This document shows, piece after piece, positions 42,341 to 57,265 of a stretch of DNA of 64,000 nt. Source of the DNA: Mariannaea sp. PMI_226. Taxonomy: Eukaryota > Ascomycota > Sordariomycetes > Hypocreales > Nectriaceae. The position numbers and the translations under genes are program-made. Within the stretch, counting starts at the first letter, position 1; each line of letters opens with the position of its first letter. The DNA lies in contig JANFOG010000013.1 of NCBI GenBank assembly GCA_024336345.1, positions 1 to 64,000 of the forward strand. The letters are read 5' to 3'. Below the pieces are notes generated by a model, which was given only the letters and a program-made list of their open reading frames with translations, was not told where the DNA came from and made no database searches.

Positions 42341-45300
42341 CGTTGGGTGTTGTTCATGATCACGTCGGTCTATCATAATCCATACCCCTGCCAATTGGTA
42401 TTTCGGGCCGTTGGAACGAGGGCATACAGCTTGCTAATCAACCCGAACATGAACCTCGACCATCAACCTAGTAATGCAAGCCGGACCGAGTCCGAAATTC
42501 AATAACGCCTAACAACTCACTACTACCTTACTGGGTTGGACAGCAGGTGCTCTACCTTTTCTTTATACGGCTGTGGCTGCGTAGTGGGATTAGACCGTCC
42601 GCCCGGCTGCAGCCGGCTATTGCGGAGCCCAGCCCTATGCTGCCGTGTACAAGACCCGCCTCTAGTGACGGAAGATGTATACGTAGTTGACAAATGACCC
42701 TGTCCAGCTACAAAGAACGTCTGCATTCTCTCAACGGTGGTCAGACTGAAATATCTGTAGCTCGGATGGGTGTGTTCTCGGGATCACTCATGCTCACATC
42801 ATCATGTTTCTTAATAGTGAAGGCTTCCAGCATGTCATGACTCGTCTCAGCCCTTCTGTTGGCTGTTGGCTGGGCTTCTGACGGCCGTGCTCAGGCAAGC
42901 AGCAGAAACGCCGTGCAAAACGCGCACATGAGTGTTACGTTGCAGACAGTTAGGGTTTAGGTTTTGATGTTCGATGAATGGCCTAACCTGCCTAGGGAGG
43001 GGTGGCTTTGGATACTTCCATCTCATTTTACCTTTTGGGTGATATTTGGCTGTCGCATATAGCACTCAGTAGTTTATGAACAACGCAATTAGGCATGCTA
43101 CTGCAAGTTGACTGGCAGAAGTTGGTAGGCCTTTGGGAGGGTTCTGGTATGAAGTGGTGGGGGATGTTGGGTATGACAAATCTTCCCCATCCATGCTTCC
43201 ATTCTTCCATCCGAACCTTCCATGCATTATCAGGGAACAGGGCTGCATTTCAAATTCGCACCGTTATTTTGTGCTCTTTTATTTATCGGGAAAACAAGTG
43301 TACAGAGGCGTATTTTGTAGATACATCGAAGCGAATTGATAGCTGGTGAGTGGAATGAGACGGCTGGGTAAATGATAACATGATGAAGGCATGTGTTATG
43401 ACTTCCTGGCTGATGAGTCTGGCCATGTCTCGTTCCTTCATCGGCACTCTCCAACTTGCTTCAGTGGGTACCAGGCTCCTTCAGTATCCCGTCTCCAAGT
43501 GCCGTCGCTAATCGCTAAGTCAATCGCTCCAGCGCTCTCAGTGGGTTTCGGCTTGTCCGTGTGGCTTTTCCCGACTCTGTGTACCGCTGCCCGCTTCGTG
43601 CTGTGGGGGCTTGGCCAAGAGGACCGGCGCTCTGATAGCGCCGAGCGCGCTGAGAAATTGAATATTATTAAACAATGGAAGGTACCGAGGCATCGGAGTT
43701 ATGCTTCCTTCAGCTACCGATGCAAACCACTTACCAATCGGCAGGGACCAAAAAAAAAATTCAGCGGTGCAACCGTGGCTGAACTGGCGCATTGCATGGC
43801 CTTATTTCCTCCCTCGTGTTCTGTCCCCTTTCTTTGCTTGTTGACGGTGGGAAGATTCCGACCCCCCCTTTGTTTCCAGCGCCTAGGTCTAGGCTCCTCT
43901 TCAGAGTAGGTGGGCGGGCTCCTGCATGCTGCGTTGGTGTAGTGGGTATTGCGGTGCTCGGCTTCAGAGCACCAAGTTCAATGACAGAGGTGTGCCATCT
44001 GCCCCCCCTTTGCCCCCCTTTTCCTGCCCCCCTCTCCCTTCCTTCTTCTCCCCTAGAATCCAGATCCAAATGGACTTTGACGGCTTGCAGATCGACCCCC
44101 TAAAATTAGAGCCACCACGTGGGAGAGCGGCCCCATGTCGTTTTTGTCCCATCGCCACACCGTTTCATCGCACAGGGTATTCGGCAGATTACACTGGCAC
44201 AGACCCAAACTCTTTACGTTGGATAGCCATTCGGGTCATGGCATTCAGTGCTCTGCATGTCGTATACTATGTAGGACACCCATCTCCCGCCTTTCTCGTC
44301 TCTTTCCGCGGATTTTTTTTCAGCTTCCAATGGCTTGGTGCTGACGGGTGTGAGGTGTGCCTTTTCGCCACCAAACATGAGGCAAATCGGGTTTCCACCT
44401 CGCCAAACGATGCCAGATCCTTAGGACCTATCATTCCGAGTCCCAGTGAGTTGGGTCTGTTGCCACCGGTTAAGTTGTAATATTTTTCCCCCAGAGGCTC
44501 TAGTAGCTCCCGTGCGATCTCCCGTTGATATGACCCTCGCCAAGTGGAAACTGGGGTTTCTCGGTTGCCATTCATTCCTAAAAAGGCCAATCAATAGTAG
44601 CGTATGGTTGACTTCCTAGTGGCAATGCTCAGTTGCATTACGTGTCCTAGCAATGGTAAGGGTCAATTATCTACCGGTTCCCGTTAGGGTAGCCAAGAGA
44701 ATCATGCGATTTAATGAGCAGATTTGCAGTATTGAGGATAATAACGGGTAGATCGCGACTAACATATGTAAGTCCCAACAAGAAAGGCTCTCGAAAGATC
44801 AAACGCCAGATTTCAATGTCCAATCATCTAGCCATTTCGAAGAAATATCTAGGGTTTGGCATATGTGAAACTTCTGTGCTTTGCCCAATAAACTATGAAA
44901 ATAAATTGCGATTAGAGATGCTGTCGAGGGGCGATACGAGCAACACTGTTTAGAAACTCCTAGGATGGTTTGATTTGTTGACGTGTTTGTCGACGTTGTG
45001 GAAGGGTTGATGATTCACACAAAATTCCATCATGATTCAAGTAAATGTCCAACTAGCTATCTATCATCATGATAGACCCAGATGTAGGAGTAGGTCCCAC
45101 GCAATTACCAGCATCGACCACACTTCTTTCTCTTGCATCCAGGTCCAATGGACAAGTCTGTGTGCAGGCATTCCTATAGCACCCGGACCACGATTATAGC
45201 GGTTAGTTACCCAAGGTTATATATGATTCCTCTCAACACCCAGCTTTTTCTTCCATAGTAAACTATATGGCGGCCCCAGCGCGCAAGTTAGGACTGCGCA

Positions 45301-45956
45301 CGTTAACCAAGGCTACTTCGCCCACGGGGGGGGGGGGGTGGGCAGAAATCTCTCGATTAATTATACCACTGAGAAACTGGCAATGATGGAAACAACAGAG
45401 TAGAATACAGCTATGATACGAAGGCATCAGTCTGGGCCTGAAAATTCTTGTGGCCACCTACAGTAAAAATGGACGCACATCAACCAAGTAGGTGTAGGGT
45501 AGGCAAATTACTCAGTAAGGGATGGTGACAACTTGAAAAACAATCCTCAACAATATACAATAATAACATTGTTGCAAATATGCTGGGCGTAATGCCTAAT
45601 TGGACTCGGCCTCCTATCCCTCAAATAACATATAAATGATCATCAACAGAGTGTCATTGCACGGGTCGGAGTTCAAGTGATGCAAATTGCAGATGCACTA
45701 GTATCAATTACGACCGCGCATGGGGATTACCGGACTACACAGGGCATTAAGAGTAACAATCACAGTTTGTGTATATTGAACTGATCAAATGGTCTAGTTG
45801 ACCTAGTCAGATACCCCCCAGATGTAAACTACCGTTTCCCTTATGATACATAACACCGAAAAAAAATCCCATAGTCGTCATGAGCACACCACATTTGCCA
45901 TGCGTACCGATCCAGCACGCGTACCCCCAAGAATCATTACATACAAAAACAATCGC

Positions 45957-48886
<2,930 letters not shown>

Positions 48887-49777
48887 GATGGCGATTTGGA
48901 ATTAAACCGGGCGGATCACGATTTTGTTTTGACACGAAGGGATATCAGACGGCTAAGGGGATAATCACGGCGTTAACGATGAGAAACTTCTGCTTTACAA
49001 TACAGATGGGCTGTACAATATTCTAGGCAACCGATTTGGGGCCGAAATGCAACAGAGCCAATAGCTCATGACTACTTCAAACCACCGCCCATCTCATCAC
49101 AACACCGTGACTTCTCGTGACCAGTAAACATAGCTCTCCGCACATGCTATGGGGAACGGGCTAGCTAGACGTAGAATAATATTACCCTGGGTGCAAATAT
49201 ACCATTCAATTCACCCGTACGCGTATCTCTGCGCGGTGAGTTACACGCTTTAGAGCCATACGATACATATACCTGTAATGTCATGTGGGTATTATGTAGC
49301 AATGCGTAATCAGGTAGTTCAATATCGGACGCCGGGAAATTGCCTGGGATAGCTTTGGCTGAGGTGAGAGAGGACAACACCAAAATCGTCGGAAAAAGGT
49401 TGACGTGCACGTATGAGGCCCAGGTGTTTGTCATCAGAGGACCCTCGGATTCCACAGTCCCAAAGGATTAGATCGTTCTGAGGTTCCCCTAGGCAGCCCC
49501 GCCATGTCTAACTGAATGAATGACTCATATGTTTAGTTGTTATATCGTCTGATTCACTCGATCTTATTGTTATCAATACTTTTGATGGGACGTCATGCCT
49601 TGGTAGGCTCTCATCACCTTGTGTGTCGGGGATGATTTCTACATGGCGGAACAGGGTGATTTAGAATAGATACACGGTCAGTCATAGGAAGATTGGAAAG
49701 CGAGCGAAGAAGGCATAAAAATAAATAAAAAGCATACACACAGACGATATTAGCCTATAGAATAAAAAGAGCCCAGT
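48887..49777. other. Convergent intergenic region between H3 and the Pol I subunit gene
   Basis: It holds the two 3' flanks. No coding sequence or repeat is recognisable. An A-rich patch with AATAAA-like words lies at 49715-49735 and could contain the Pol I subunit polyadenylation signal. Confidence 0.5.
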
Positions 49778-52700
49778 CTACGCCAGAGAATCAATATGAT
49801 AAGTGGGGAGCTGTGCCAAAACATCAAAGCCGCCCGTGCCAACTTTTCCTAGCCTGCCCATCACCAAGCGACTACTGGGAGTAGTGAGATCGTCCCAATC
49901 GCCATCCAAGACGGCGTCCTTGAGGAAGGCCAGTGTAGTCTCGAAACTCATCTTCGTGAAGGGGCTGACATTGCCCTTGAGACCCATTCGGCTGAATGGC
50001 GTGAATGCACCGTTCCTTGTCATATGATCAGCAATGAGGTTTAAGTGGCGGTTGTCCACCTTGATGCCGTGGGAACCGAAGACGCCGGCCAGTTCCTGGA
50101 CAATATTGCTGCGCGCAGCTTCAACTCCATACACAGCCAGCACCTGAGCAATATCGTTGGTCTGGATGCGGTTAGGATCAATGAAGTCGCTGTAGCGTTG
50201 CATTGCCTGCAGGTTCACTCCTGCGGTGTGGATCACCCTCACGTCCTTTTCATCGACGAAGGTGCATGCGCCTACACCAGCGATTTCCTGAATGACAGTC
50301 TTCTTCACAGCCTCCTGCACCAAATTTAGCATGAGAACCTTGGGAATGGTAGAGTCAAACTCCATAGTGAAGCTGCATCGGCTTCCGTTCTTGTCGTCGC
50401 CCTGGAAATCTGTAACTTCTGCGAATGCTTCCTTCACTCGGTCGATGCGGGCCTGCGATGCCACAGATGCGCCAATCCCGCCATCTTCATCATCTTCACC
50501 GTCATGGGCCACCGGAGGGCTTCCCCCAAAACCTTCATCGTCCATTTCATCTGCGCCTGCATCCCTTTCGCCAGCTTGCTGTATCACGTCGTCCTCATCA
50601 TCATTGGGTCCATAAGAAGCGGCCTCACTACGGTTTGCTCGTTGCTTGGCGCCCGTAGCATCATTATCGCCCTCATCATCATCGGAGCCATCATCGATGT
50701 CTACTTCGCGCTCTGCGTTGGGCGCTGCCACCTCAACAACACCAGCCTTCACACCAATCTCAGGTGTTGCCGTGGTGGACTGAGACTGTCGTTTTTTGAT
50801 TTCCCTTTTGATCAGTGTCAATAGACGGCGGAGGAGTTTCTGTTCGATAGTGTTCATGACGTCCGAAATGCTGATGGCGTAGGTCTTGGTGTACTCGTTT
50901 GAAGGGAAGAACTTCATACGCACAGTGTAGATCTTTGCCATGCCGTACATCATTCCACGACCAACTTTTTCCTCCACAGTCACGTTGTCCAAGATGAAAC
51001 CCAGCGGAAGCACAGAAATGGACTTGGCGAAGACCTCAGCATCCTCACTTGACATCTCATCGATGGGATACAGGGTCATAGCCGGGGTCGAGATCCTATC
51101 ACTGGCAGTCATCAGGACCTCTCTTAATCGAGGGATACCAAGTGTGACATTTTTGGCCGAGTGACCAGCCAGATGGAAAGTGTTCAGAGTCATCTGCGTG
51201 GAAGGCTCACCCACAGACTGGCCTGCCACAATACCTACAGCCTCGCCAGGTTCTACAAGAGAGCGAAGGTACTTCATTGCGAAAAGCATCTCGGCGTTCT
51301 TTCGATTGAGATTCACTCGTGAGAGGAATTGCTTCTTCTTTTCTGACTTGTCACGTACGAGACCGTCCTTGTTCTCTTTCAGGTAATTGGTCATGGTCTC
51401 GTAGAACTTTTCTGAAGTCGCAAACGCCGTAGTTGCTGGGTTGAAGAGGCTGGAAAGAGGATCGTTCGCCTTGGAATCGTTCGCCTTGGCATACTTGATA
51501 GCTTTCTTCATGTACTTGGCAATATTATCACGGTTTGCACCCAATCGTTCGCCGATGCTCGGGTCGTATCGGAGTTGAGCAGCTTCTGAAGTGACATTCT
51601 CAAGAATGAAGCTGAAATCAGTCAGGTACTTTTGCTTGGTGACGTCGAGGCCATCTTCGCCGTAGAGGAATTGAATCATTGATCCGTCTGCATCTCGCAC
51701 TGTAGTGTCGTATGCCACCGTGAGGCCTTCCATGCCCTTAATCACACATCTCTGAAGGTAGCCTGAGCGTGAAGTCTTGACAGCAGTGTCAATCAGGCCT
51801 TCTCGTCCGGCCATGTGATGGAAGTAGTATTCTTGTGGCCGAATACCGGTCAAAAATCGGTTCACAATAAAACCACCAGCTCGCGCATGCGTCTCGAACG
51901 GACGGAAGCAAGGTAGAGATTTTCCACTGACCATTACAGGTACACGCCGACCTTCCAGAACTTGCTGACCGAGATTGCATGAAATTAGGGATGCATTGAC
52001 CCGGGATCCCTTTGCACCAGAAGTCGTCATGGCCTGCATTTGATTCTTGGGAAAAGGTTTCTCAAGACCGCTAGGCATCACAGCCTTCTGGACAGCGTCT
52101 GTGATGTCCTTCGTTCCCGAATTCATCAGTAGATCCAAGCCTTCCTGTTTGCTATCCTCCCGCAGAACTTCTTCCAGCCGTTCGAGTAGTAGCGGATCAT
52201 TAGGACCTGGGTTATTTTCAAGGGAAACATACCCGGATGCAACCTTTAAGCCAACATTGTCGGCCTCAATGAGGGCCTTTTTGCGCGCCTTCTCTCCCTC
52301 GGGAGTCAATCTCAAGTCATCTATTCCACAAGAAAAGGCCCGAACATTGAGATATCTCGTCAATAACCGACCCAGACTGCTAAGAAGCTTGCCGGCGACC
52401 GCTGGGCCGTAAACTTCATGAACAGCATGAATAATGCCGCCTGAGCTAGGACCAATCTGGGACTTATCTAGAATACCTGTGATGAATTCGCCGTCTTGAA
52501 ACAGGACCATTCCCTCTTCCGAGTTCTTGGCCCATTGTTCGGCCTTAATCTGAGTCTCGGATCGCATCGTGAGGCCACCGGCGTTCTGAGGCTGCATATT
52601 CTTTAGAATGGTGGTAATGATTTGCTTGCCGGTCCACCGACGAACAGGTCGGAGGATAGCAGGGGGCACAAGCTCGATTCGCTCTCCAACAATATGCCCA

Positions 52701-54866
52701 CTTTCAGGGCGCAGGGCGTTGTACACTAACTGCTGGTAGTCTCCTTGGTTGAAAAATGTATCTCGGTTACAGAGAGCGACAGATACCGAAATGTGATCCT
52801 GAATGAGACCTCGGAGTGGTTTTCCAGCCGTGCCAGAGAGGTATTGATGGTCGGTGTCAGCAATCTGCAACGCTTCTGCGCGAGCAACCTCGTTTTGAGG
52901 GAAATGCATGTTCATCTCATCACCGTCGAAATCGGCATTGTACGTATTGCAGTTGGCGTAATGCATGCGGATAGTCTTTTCACCAGGCAGGACTCGGACT
53001 CTGTGGCCCATGATGGATGGCTTGTGCAGCGTCGGTTGTCGGTTCATTAAGACAACATCACCATTGGTAAGGTGGCGGTAAACTTTCTTGTTTCTGGTCT
53101 TGGCAGCGTTGCTGCTGCTAGGAGCGAGGAGCTGATTAGCTAGTGAAATACGCTCGTCGACACTCTTGTTGCGCAGGGTGACGATTTGGCCGTTCTCATT
53201 CTCGATAGCAAAAGCACCAGGCCATTTATCTACACCATTGATGACAGCCTGTTGCATATCCCTGAAGTTGTGGCTGGTGACTGGCTCGGGATATGTGAGC
53301 TTCTTGGCGAAGACGGGGGGAACGCCGATTTCGTTGGTTTCGATATTAGGGTCGGGAGAGATGACACTCCGAGCGGCATAGTTGACTCGCTTGCCCATCA
53401 TGTTCATTCTGAAGAGGCCTTCCTTTTTCTCAAGCTTCTGCTTGATACCATCCTCATTGCGCGCCGCTGCAGCACCTTGTACGGGATTCTTCTCCTTGTC
53501 GATTAGTGAGTTGACAGCCTCCTGCAATTCGGTCCAAGCTTGGTGCAATTGATTCACATCGGCCCGCTCCTCCTTCAGTGCTGTATGTAGTTGAGCAATC
53601 CTTGTGCAGCCTCGTAGAATGTTTTTGTAGAGATTGTTTTGCTGTGCTTCAGAGATTTGGGATTCCCCAGTTCTGGCTTCGGGGCGGTAACGATTTGGGG
53701 GAACTAGAACTGTGGTCAAAAAGAACATGTCGGGTGTGGCCTTCGGAGAGCTTCGTGTTGGCGGCTTGGCGTTGTAAAGAAGAGACACAAGCTCTTGCTC
53801 CTTGACGAAGAGCTCGCTCAGACGGGCCTGAACCTCCATAGCGCTAATGTATCTCTGACCTCTGGCAGGTTGTACAGTCTCGGCGTCAAGCATGTCAACA
53901 TCCTCGGCTTCGCCTAGTGATTTTCCGCGAGTTGGCGACCCCACGTCAGCAACTCCTTCATCGGAGGAATAGCCGTCAGGCTTCTGTTTCGAAGAGGCTT
54001 GATGAACTCTAGCCATGGCATCGCGCTGCTTCAAGTTCCGTTGTGCCATGCTAGCCTTCTCCTTATCCGAGAGAGACTTTTCAAAAATTTTGACAAACCG
54101 GTCCCTGCGATAACTGGGCGAGATGCCACCACAGCTAGAGCATATTCTTTTCTTAGTGATCTCGGTGAGGAAATCTTTGATAATCTCACGTCGCATTTCG
54201 CTAGCACCCTCGTGCTTTCCCCTCTTAGCCTCGCCTCTCTTGATTTTGATGCCACGCAAGCACTTATCAACATATTTGTTCCTGGCGCGAATCACGCTAT
54301 CGACCGAGGAGGCACCCTCTTCTTCTGCCTCACTCTCGAGCCCAGAGAACTCATCGCCACCAAGCGTAATGGCCAAATCATTTTCACCAATGCTTCCTAC
54401 GATGTGTGCCTGCTGGATGAGACCATGTTGGAGAAGCTTCAGCTTACAAGTGTAGCTGTGTAATTCTTTTTGGGGCAATCGAAAACCCTTGCAGTAAACA
54501 CACGTAGCCTTGAGAAGGCGGTACGCTTGGTCCAGGAAGATAGGATGGTAGACTGGGACGGGGAGCTGAATGTGGCCCGGATGACCCGGGCATGTAGCTT
54601 GGTTGAGGTTGCAGGTAGTACAGCTGTCGGAGGCATTGGTAAGCCTACGAGTATTGTCTCAAGTTTGGAAATAAGAAAACTCACGGTGCATCACCCCAAG
54701 AGCCAAGTGCTGGGTCGTAGAGGCCGCCAGGGACGGGATTCAGAAGATTGTCGAAGGTGCTATCATTCTCAATTCTCTTCACGGACATGGCGCGGATCTC
54801 CTTCGGTGAGAGGAATTCGAATTCGACGCTCTCCACGCCGGAGGCGATCGGCTGTGCGATATTCAT
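49778..54866 (-). CDS. RPA190: DNA-directed RNA polymerase I largest subunit (A190/RPA1)
   Basis: Catalytic subunit of the nucleolar polymerase that transcribes the 35S rRNA genes. Two exons, 54685-54866 and 49778-54623, give 1675 residues, close to yeast A190. The 61-bp intron (GTGAGT...CAG) splits the proline codon just before the clamp zinc motif CTTCNLNQATCPGHPGH (62-78). A second Cys pair (CVYC) follows near 100 and CSSCGG near 215. The catalytic magnesium loop NADFDGDEMN is at about 625. GSRVNASLISCNLGQQ and the later AGQSVGEPSTQMTLNTFH trigger-loop region are present. A long acidic insert (about 1330-1420, DDGSDDDEGDND) is typical of Pol I. Start MNIAQPIASGVESVEFEFLS fits the conserved N-terminus. 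No frameshift is seen. Confidence 0.96.
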
Positions 54867-55717
54867 CTTTGCGAGTATATCACTCGTTTGAGCGAAAAGG
54901 TTGATGACCAGCCGTCGTCCTGGGTCAAGCGATCGCGTCCAGTCGCTTGCTGAGCACACCTTGGGTGAAGTTGGAAGTAGTGGGGGAGCTGAGAGCAAAC
55001 AAATTTTTGGCGGTATGGCATGGCAGAAAGTTAGGCCCACATTCGGGGGGATTCCTCTCTTAGCACCACGATGCTTTAGTCCAGAAAAACCATGTACCAT
55101 TCTAAATACGGCAAGACAAATATGCAAGACGAGGAAGGAAATGGAGTCAATTTGAAAATGCTTCTCAAGTCTCCAGACCATTCTACCATTTTCTTCATTT
55201 TTTCTTTTTCAATTCATCTGGGAAATCAAAAGCCAAAATTATTTTATTGGCTGACAGTTTGAGAAGGAAAATAAACTAGTTGGCCAAGAAAATCCTGGGA
55301 ATCATTTTTATGCCTCGTCGCTTTCAGTGTGGCTACATCTAAAATATGGTCGTGTTGCTGCTGAGGGTTTGATACCCGGTAATTACCCTCGCACAAAGGC
55401 GTCGTGTCAGTGTTGAGGAAGGCGCTGACTGACGCCTTGAGGCTGGGGACCCACTTAGTTTGAATCATCCACCACGTCCACTTCGCTTTGCTTCGAACAC
55501 GCGCAACAACGAATAGTACATCATCATATCACCTGCTCATTCCTAAGCTCGACTGCTGTCGCGGAACTCATTACACCGGCGGACGGCGATGCTTGAACAT
55601 ATACTGATACGGTACTGGATTAATGAGTAGAGAGCTCTTTACTGCTGCGGAGTTGCAACGCGATCTAGTTATTTTGCAAGTTACCGATATACCCCAGCGT
55701 GGCTCAACTTGAAAACG
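54867..55717. promoter_or_regulatory. Divergent promoter between RPA190 and PRP3
   Basis: This 851-bp region separates the starts of two essential genes transcribed away from each other. There are AT-rich patches (55180-55250) and an AAATTTTTGG word at 55007 that resembles the ribosome-biogenesis RRPE element, which is weak evidence. No open frame of interest is present. Confidence 0.45.
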
Positions 55718-57265
55718 ATGGATCGTCAAAACCAGTCCCCAGGTCTTGGGCCACGACATGATGCCTCTTCTCGGGTACAGAAAACAGAAAGCGCAGCCGA
55801 TCGCATGGCTGCTTTAAAGGCTCGGGTTGCTGCTGCTATTGGGACAAGTAAAGCCAAAGGTGGCTTGAATGTCGGCCTTCATCCAGCACTGGAGGACCTT
55901 GGATCATGGAAGCCCCCAAGCAAAACGAAAGATCCAGCGCCATCGCCAACGCCGTCAACAAATCGAAAGGATCAGTCCCGTCTCACAAGCGCATACAGGC
56001 CCTCTGCCTTCCAATCCGCCGGCAAGGAAAGTCAAGAAAACCCCTACTTCGATCCGAATCTATCCGCACAACCCACCGGTGGGAAGACTCGACAGTCGCG
56101 ACAGTTGGTCTTCAACCAAAAGGGAAAATATATTCAACAGGCCAATGCGTTGCGCCGCCAAGCAGCCCTCGAGGCGATGAAAAAGCGTATTGCCGAACAA
56201 ACGCGAAAGGCTGGAATTGATGAAGACCTTGATGTGGAGAGAAATTTTGTTGTCGATGCGCCTCCCGAGATCGAATGGTGGGACGAAGGACTCGTTGACG
56301 GCACAACCTACGACGTCATCGATGACCCGTCCAAGCTCAAAATTAACACAGACGATGCCATCATCACCGAATTCATTCAACACCCCGTGGCTTTGGAGCC
56401 ACCGCAAGATCGCCTTACGCCCGCTGCAAAACCCATGTTCCTGACATCTAAGGAACAAGCGAAGCTTCGGAGGCAGCGTAGAATGGCTGAATTAAAGGAG
56501 ATGCAAGCTAAGATCCGTCTGGGATTAGTCCCTGCACCTCCTCCTAAAGTGAAGAAGGGTAACCTGATGCGAGTTCTCGGAGATGGTATGCAGCTTATGA
56601 CCCCGCTCCCTTGCTTTCTCTCTGTTTTTCTATACCTGGAGATTGCTAACATATTCTTAGCTGCCGTGAAGGACCCAACTGCAGTGGAGGCCCGAGTGAA
56701 TCGCGAAATCGCTGACCGCCATCAAAACCATCTCAATACAAACGAGGAACGGAAATTGACCAAGGAGCAGCGGAACGAGAAACTGGCAACTAACCAGCAG
56801 AAAGATGCGGACAAGGGAATTTACCTTTTGGTTTTCAAAATCGGAAGCTTGGCAAACGGCCAGCATCGATACAAGATCGGTGTCAACGCCGAACAGTTGG
56901 GGCTTACAGGTACTTGTATCATGCATCCCAAGTTTAACCTGGTCGTTGTGGAAGGAGGAGAATGGAGCATTAAGAAGTACAGAAAACTTATGCTTAATCG
57001 AATTGACTGGACAGAAAATTCTCATTCAAGAGACCGCGAGGGGAGGCCGAACGATGCTCGAGACTGGCTTGTCGCCGAAAATACGAACGGGGAGCTCAAG
57101 GACATGTCTTTGAACGAGTGCAAGTTGGTGTTTGAAGGCGAACAAAAGGCAAGGGCATTCAGGAAATGGGGTAGCAGGGTCTGTGAGACGGACGCCGAAG
57201 CTCGGGAGATACTGGCGAGGTTCAAAATGGACAATTTTTGGTCACAAGCCAAAGCGCTTGTGTAA
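55718..57265 (+). CDS. prp3: U4/U6 small nuclear ribonucleoprotein PRP3 (splicing factor)
   Basis: A component of the U4/U6-U5 tri-snRNP. Exons 55718-56585 and 56661-57265 encode 490 residues. The start MDRQNQSPGLGPRH leads into a basic/low-complexity N-terminus; the PRP3 domain spans about 125-330 (QLVFNQKGKYIQQANALRRQ, PEIEWWDEGL, SKEQAKLRRQRRMAELKEMQ, KVKKGNLMRVLGD, KDPTAVEARVNREIADR); the C-terminal DUF1115 domain covers about 350-480 (GVNAEQLGLTG, NLVVVEGGEWSIKKYRKLML, KCRLVFEG-like NECKLVFEG, FKMDNFWSQAK). The 75-bp intron (GTATGC, branch GCTAAC, TTAG) has no stop and keeps frame, so it can be missed; removing it restores the conserved LGDAAVKDP junction. The stop overlaps a GTAAGT, so a further 3' exon cannot be fully excluded. 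Confidence 0.95.
   Translation: MDRQNQSPGLGPRHDASSRVQKTESAADRMAALKARVAAAIGTSKAKGGLNVGLHPALEDLGSWKPPSKTKDPAPSPTPSTNRKDQSRLTSAYRPSAFQSAGKESQENPYFDPNLSAQPTGGKTRQSRQLVFNQKGKYIQQANALRRQAALEAMKKRIAEQTRKAGIDEDLDVERNFVVDAPPEIEWWDEGLVDGTTYDVIDDPSKLKINTDDAIITEFIQHPVALEPPQDRLTPAAKPMFLTSKEQAKLRRQRRMAELKEMQAKIRLGLVPAPPPKVKKGNLMRVLGDGMQLMTPLPCFLSVFLYLEIANIFLAAVKDPTAVEARVNREIADRHQNHLNTNEERKLTKEQRNEKLATNQQKDADKGIYLLVFKIGSLANGQHRYKIGVNAEQLGLTGTCIMHPKFNLVVVEGGEWSIKKYRKLMLNRIDWTENSHSRDREGRPNDARDWLVAENTNGELKDMSLNECKLVFEGEQKARAFRKWGSRVCETDAEAREILARFKMDNFWSQAKALV

Larger units (their letters stand above)
38825..45956. other. Gene-poor region of ordinary base composition, about 7 kb
   Basis: No open frame here shows a recognisable domain or a convincing exon structure; the longest frames (172 and 184 codons near 43391-44480) are low-quality, overlap others on both strands and read as chance. 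Near the left end lie a (GAT)n/(GGT)n stretch (39150-39215) and a row of hairpins before an A19 tract. Farther on are A25 (41758-41782), T25 (42316-42340), a (GATT)5 run (41259-41278) and G13 (45326-45338). No tRNA or 5S gene was found. Long untranslated leaders, regulatory DNA or noncoding RNA genes are possible. Confidence 0.5.

Noticed and set aside
43391..44480. Two + strand frames of 172 and 184 codons
   Set aside because: No family resemblance, overlapping frames on both strands, and no plausible start context or introns.
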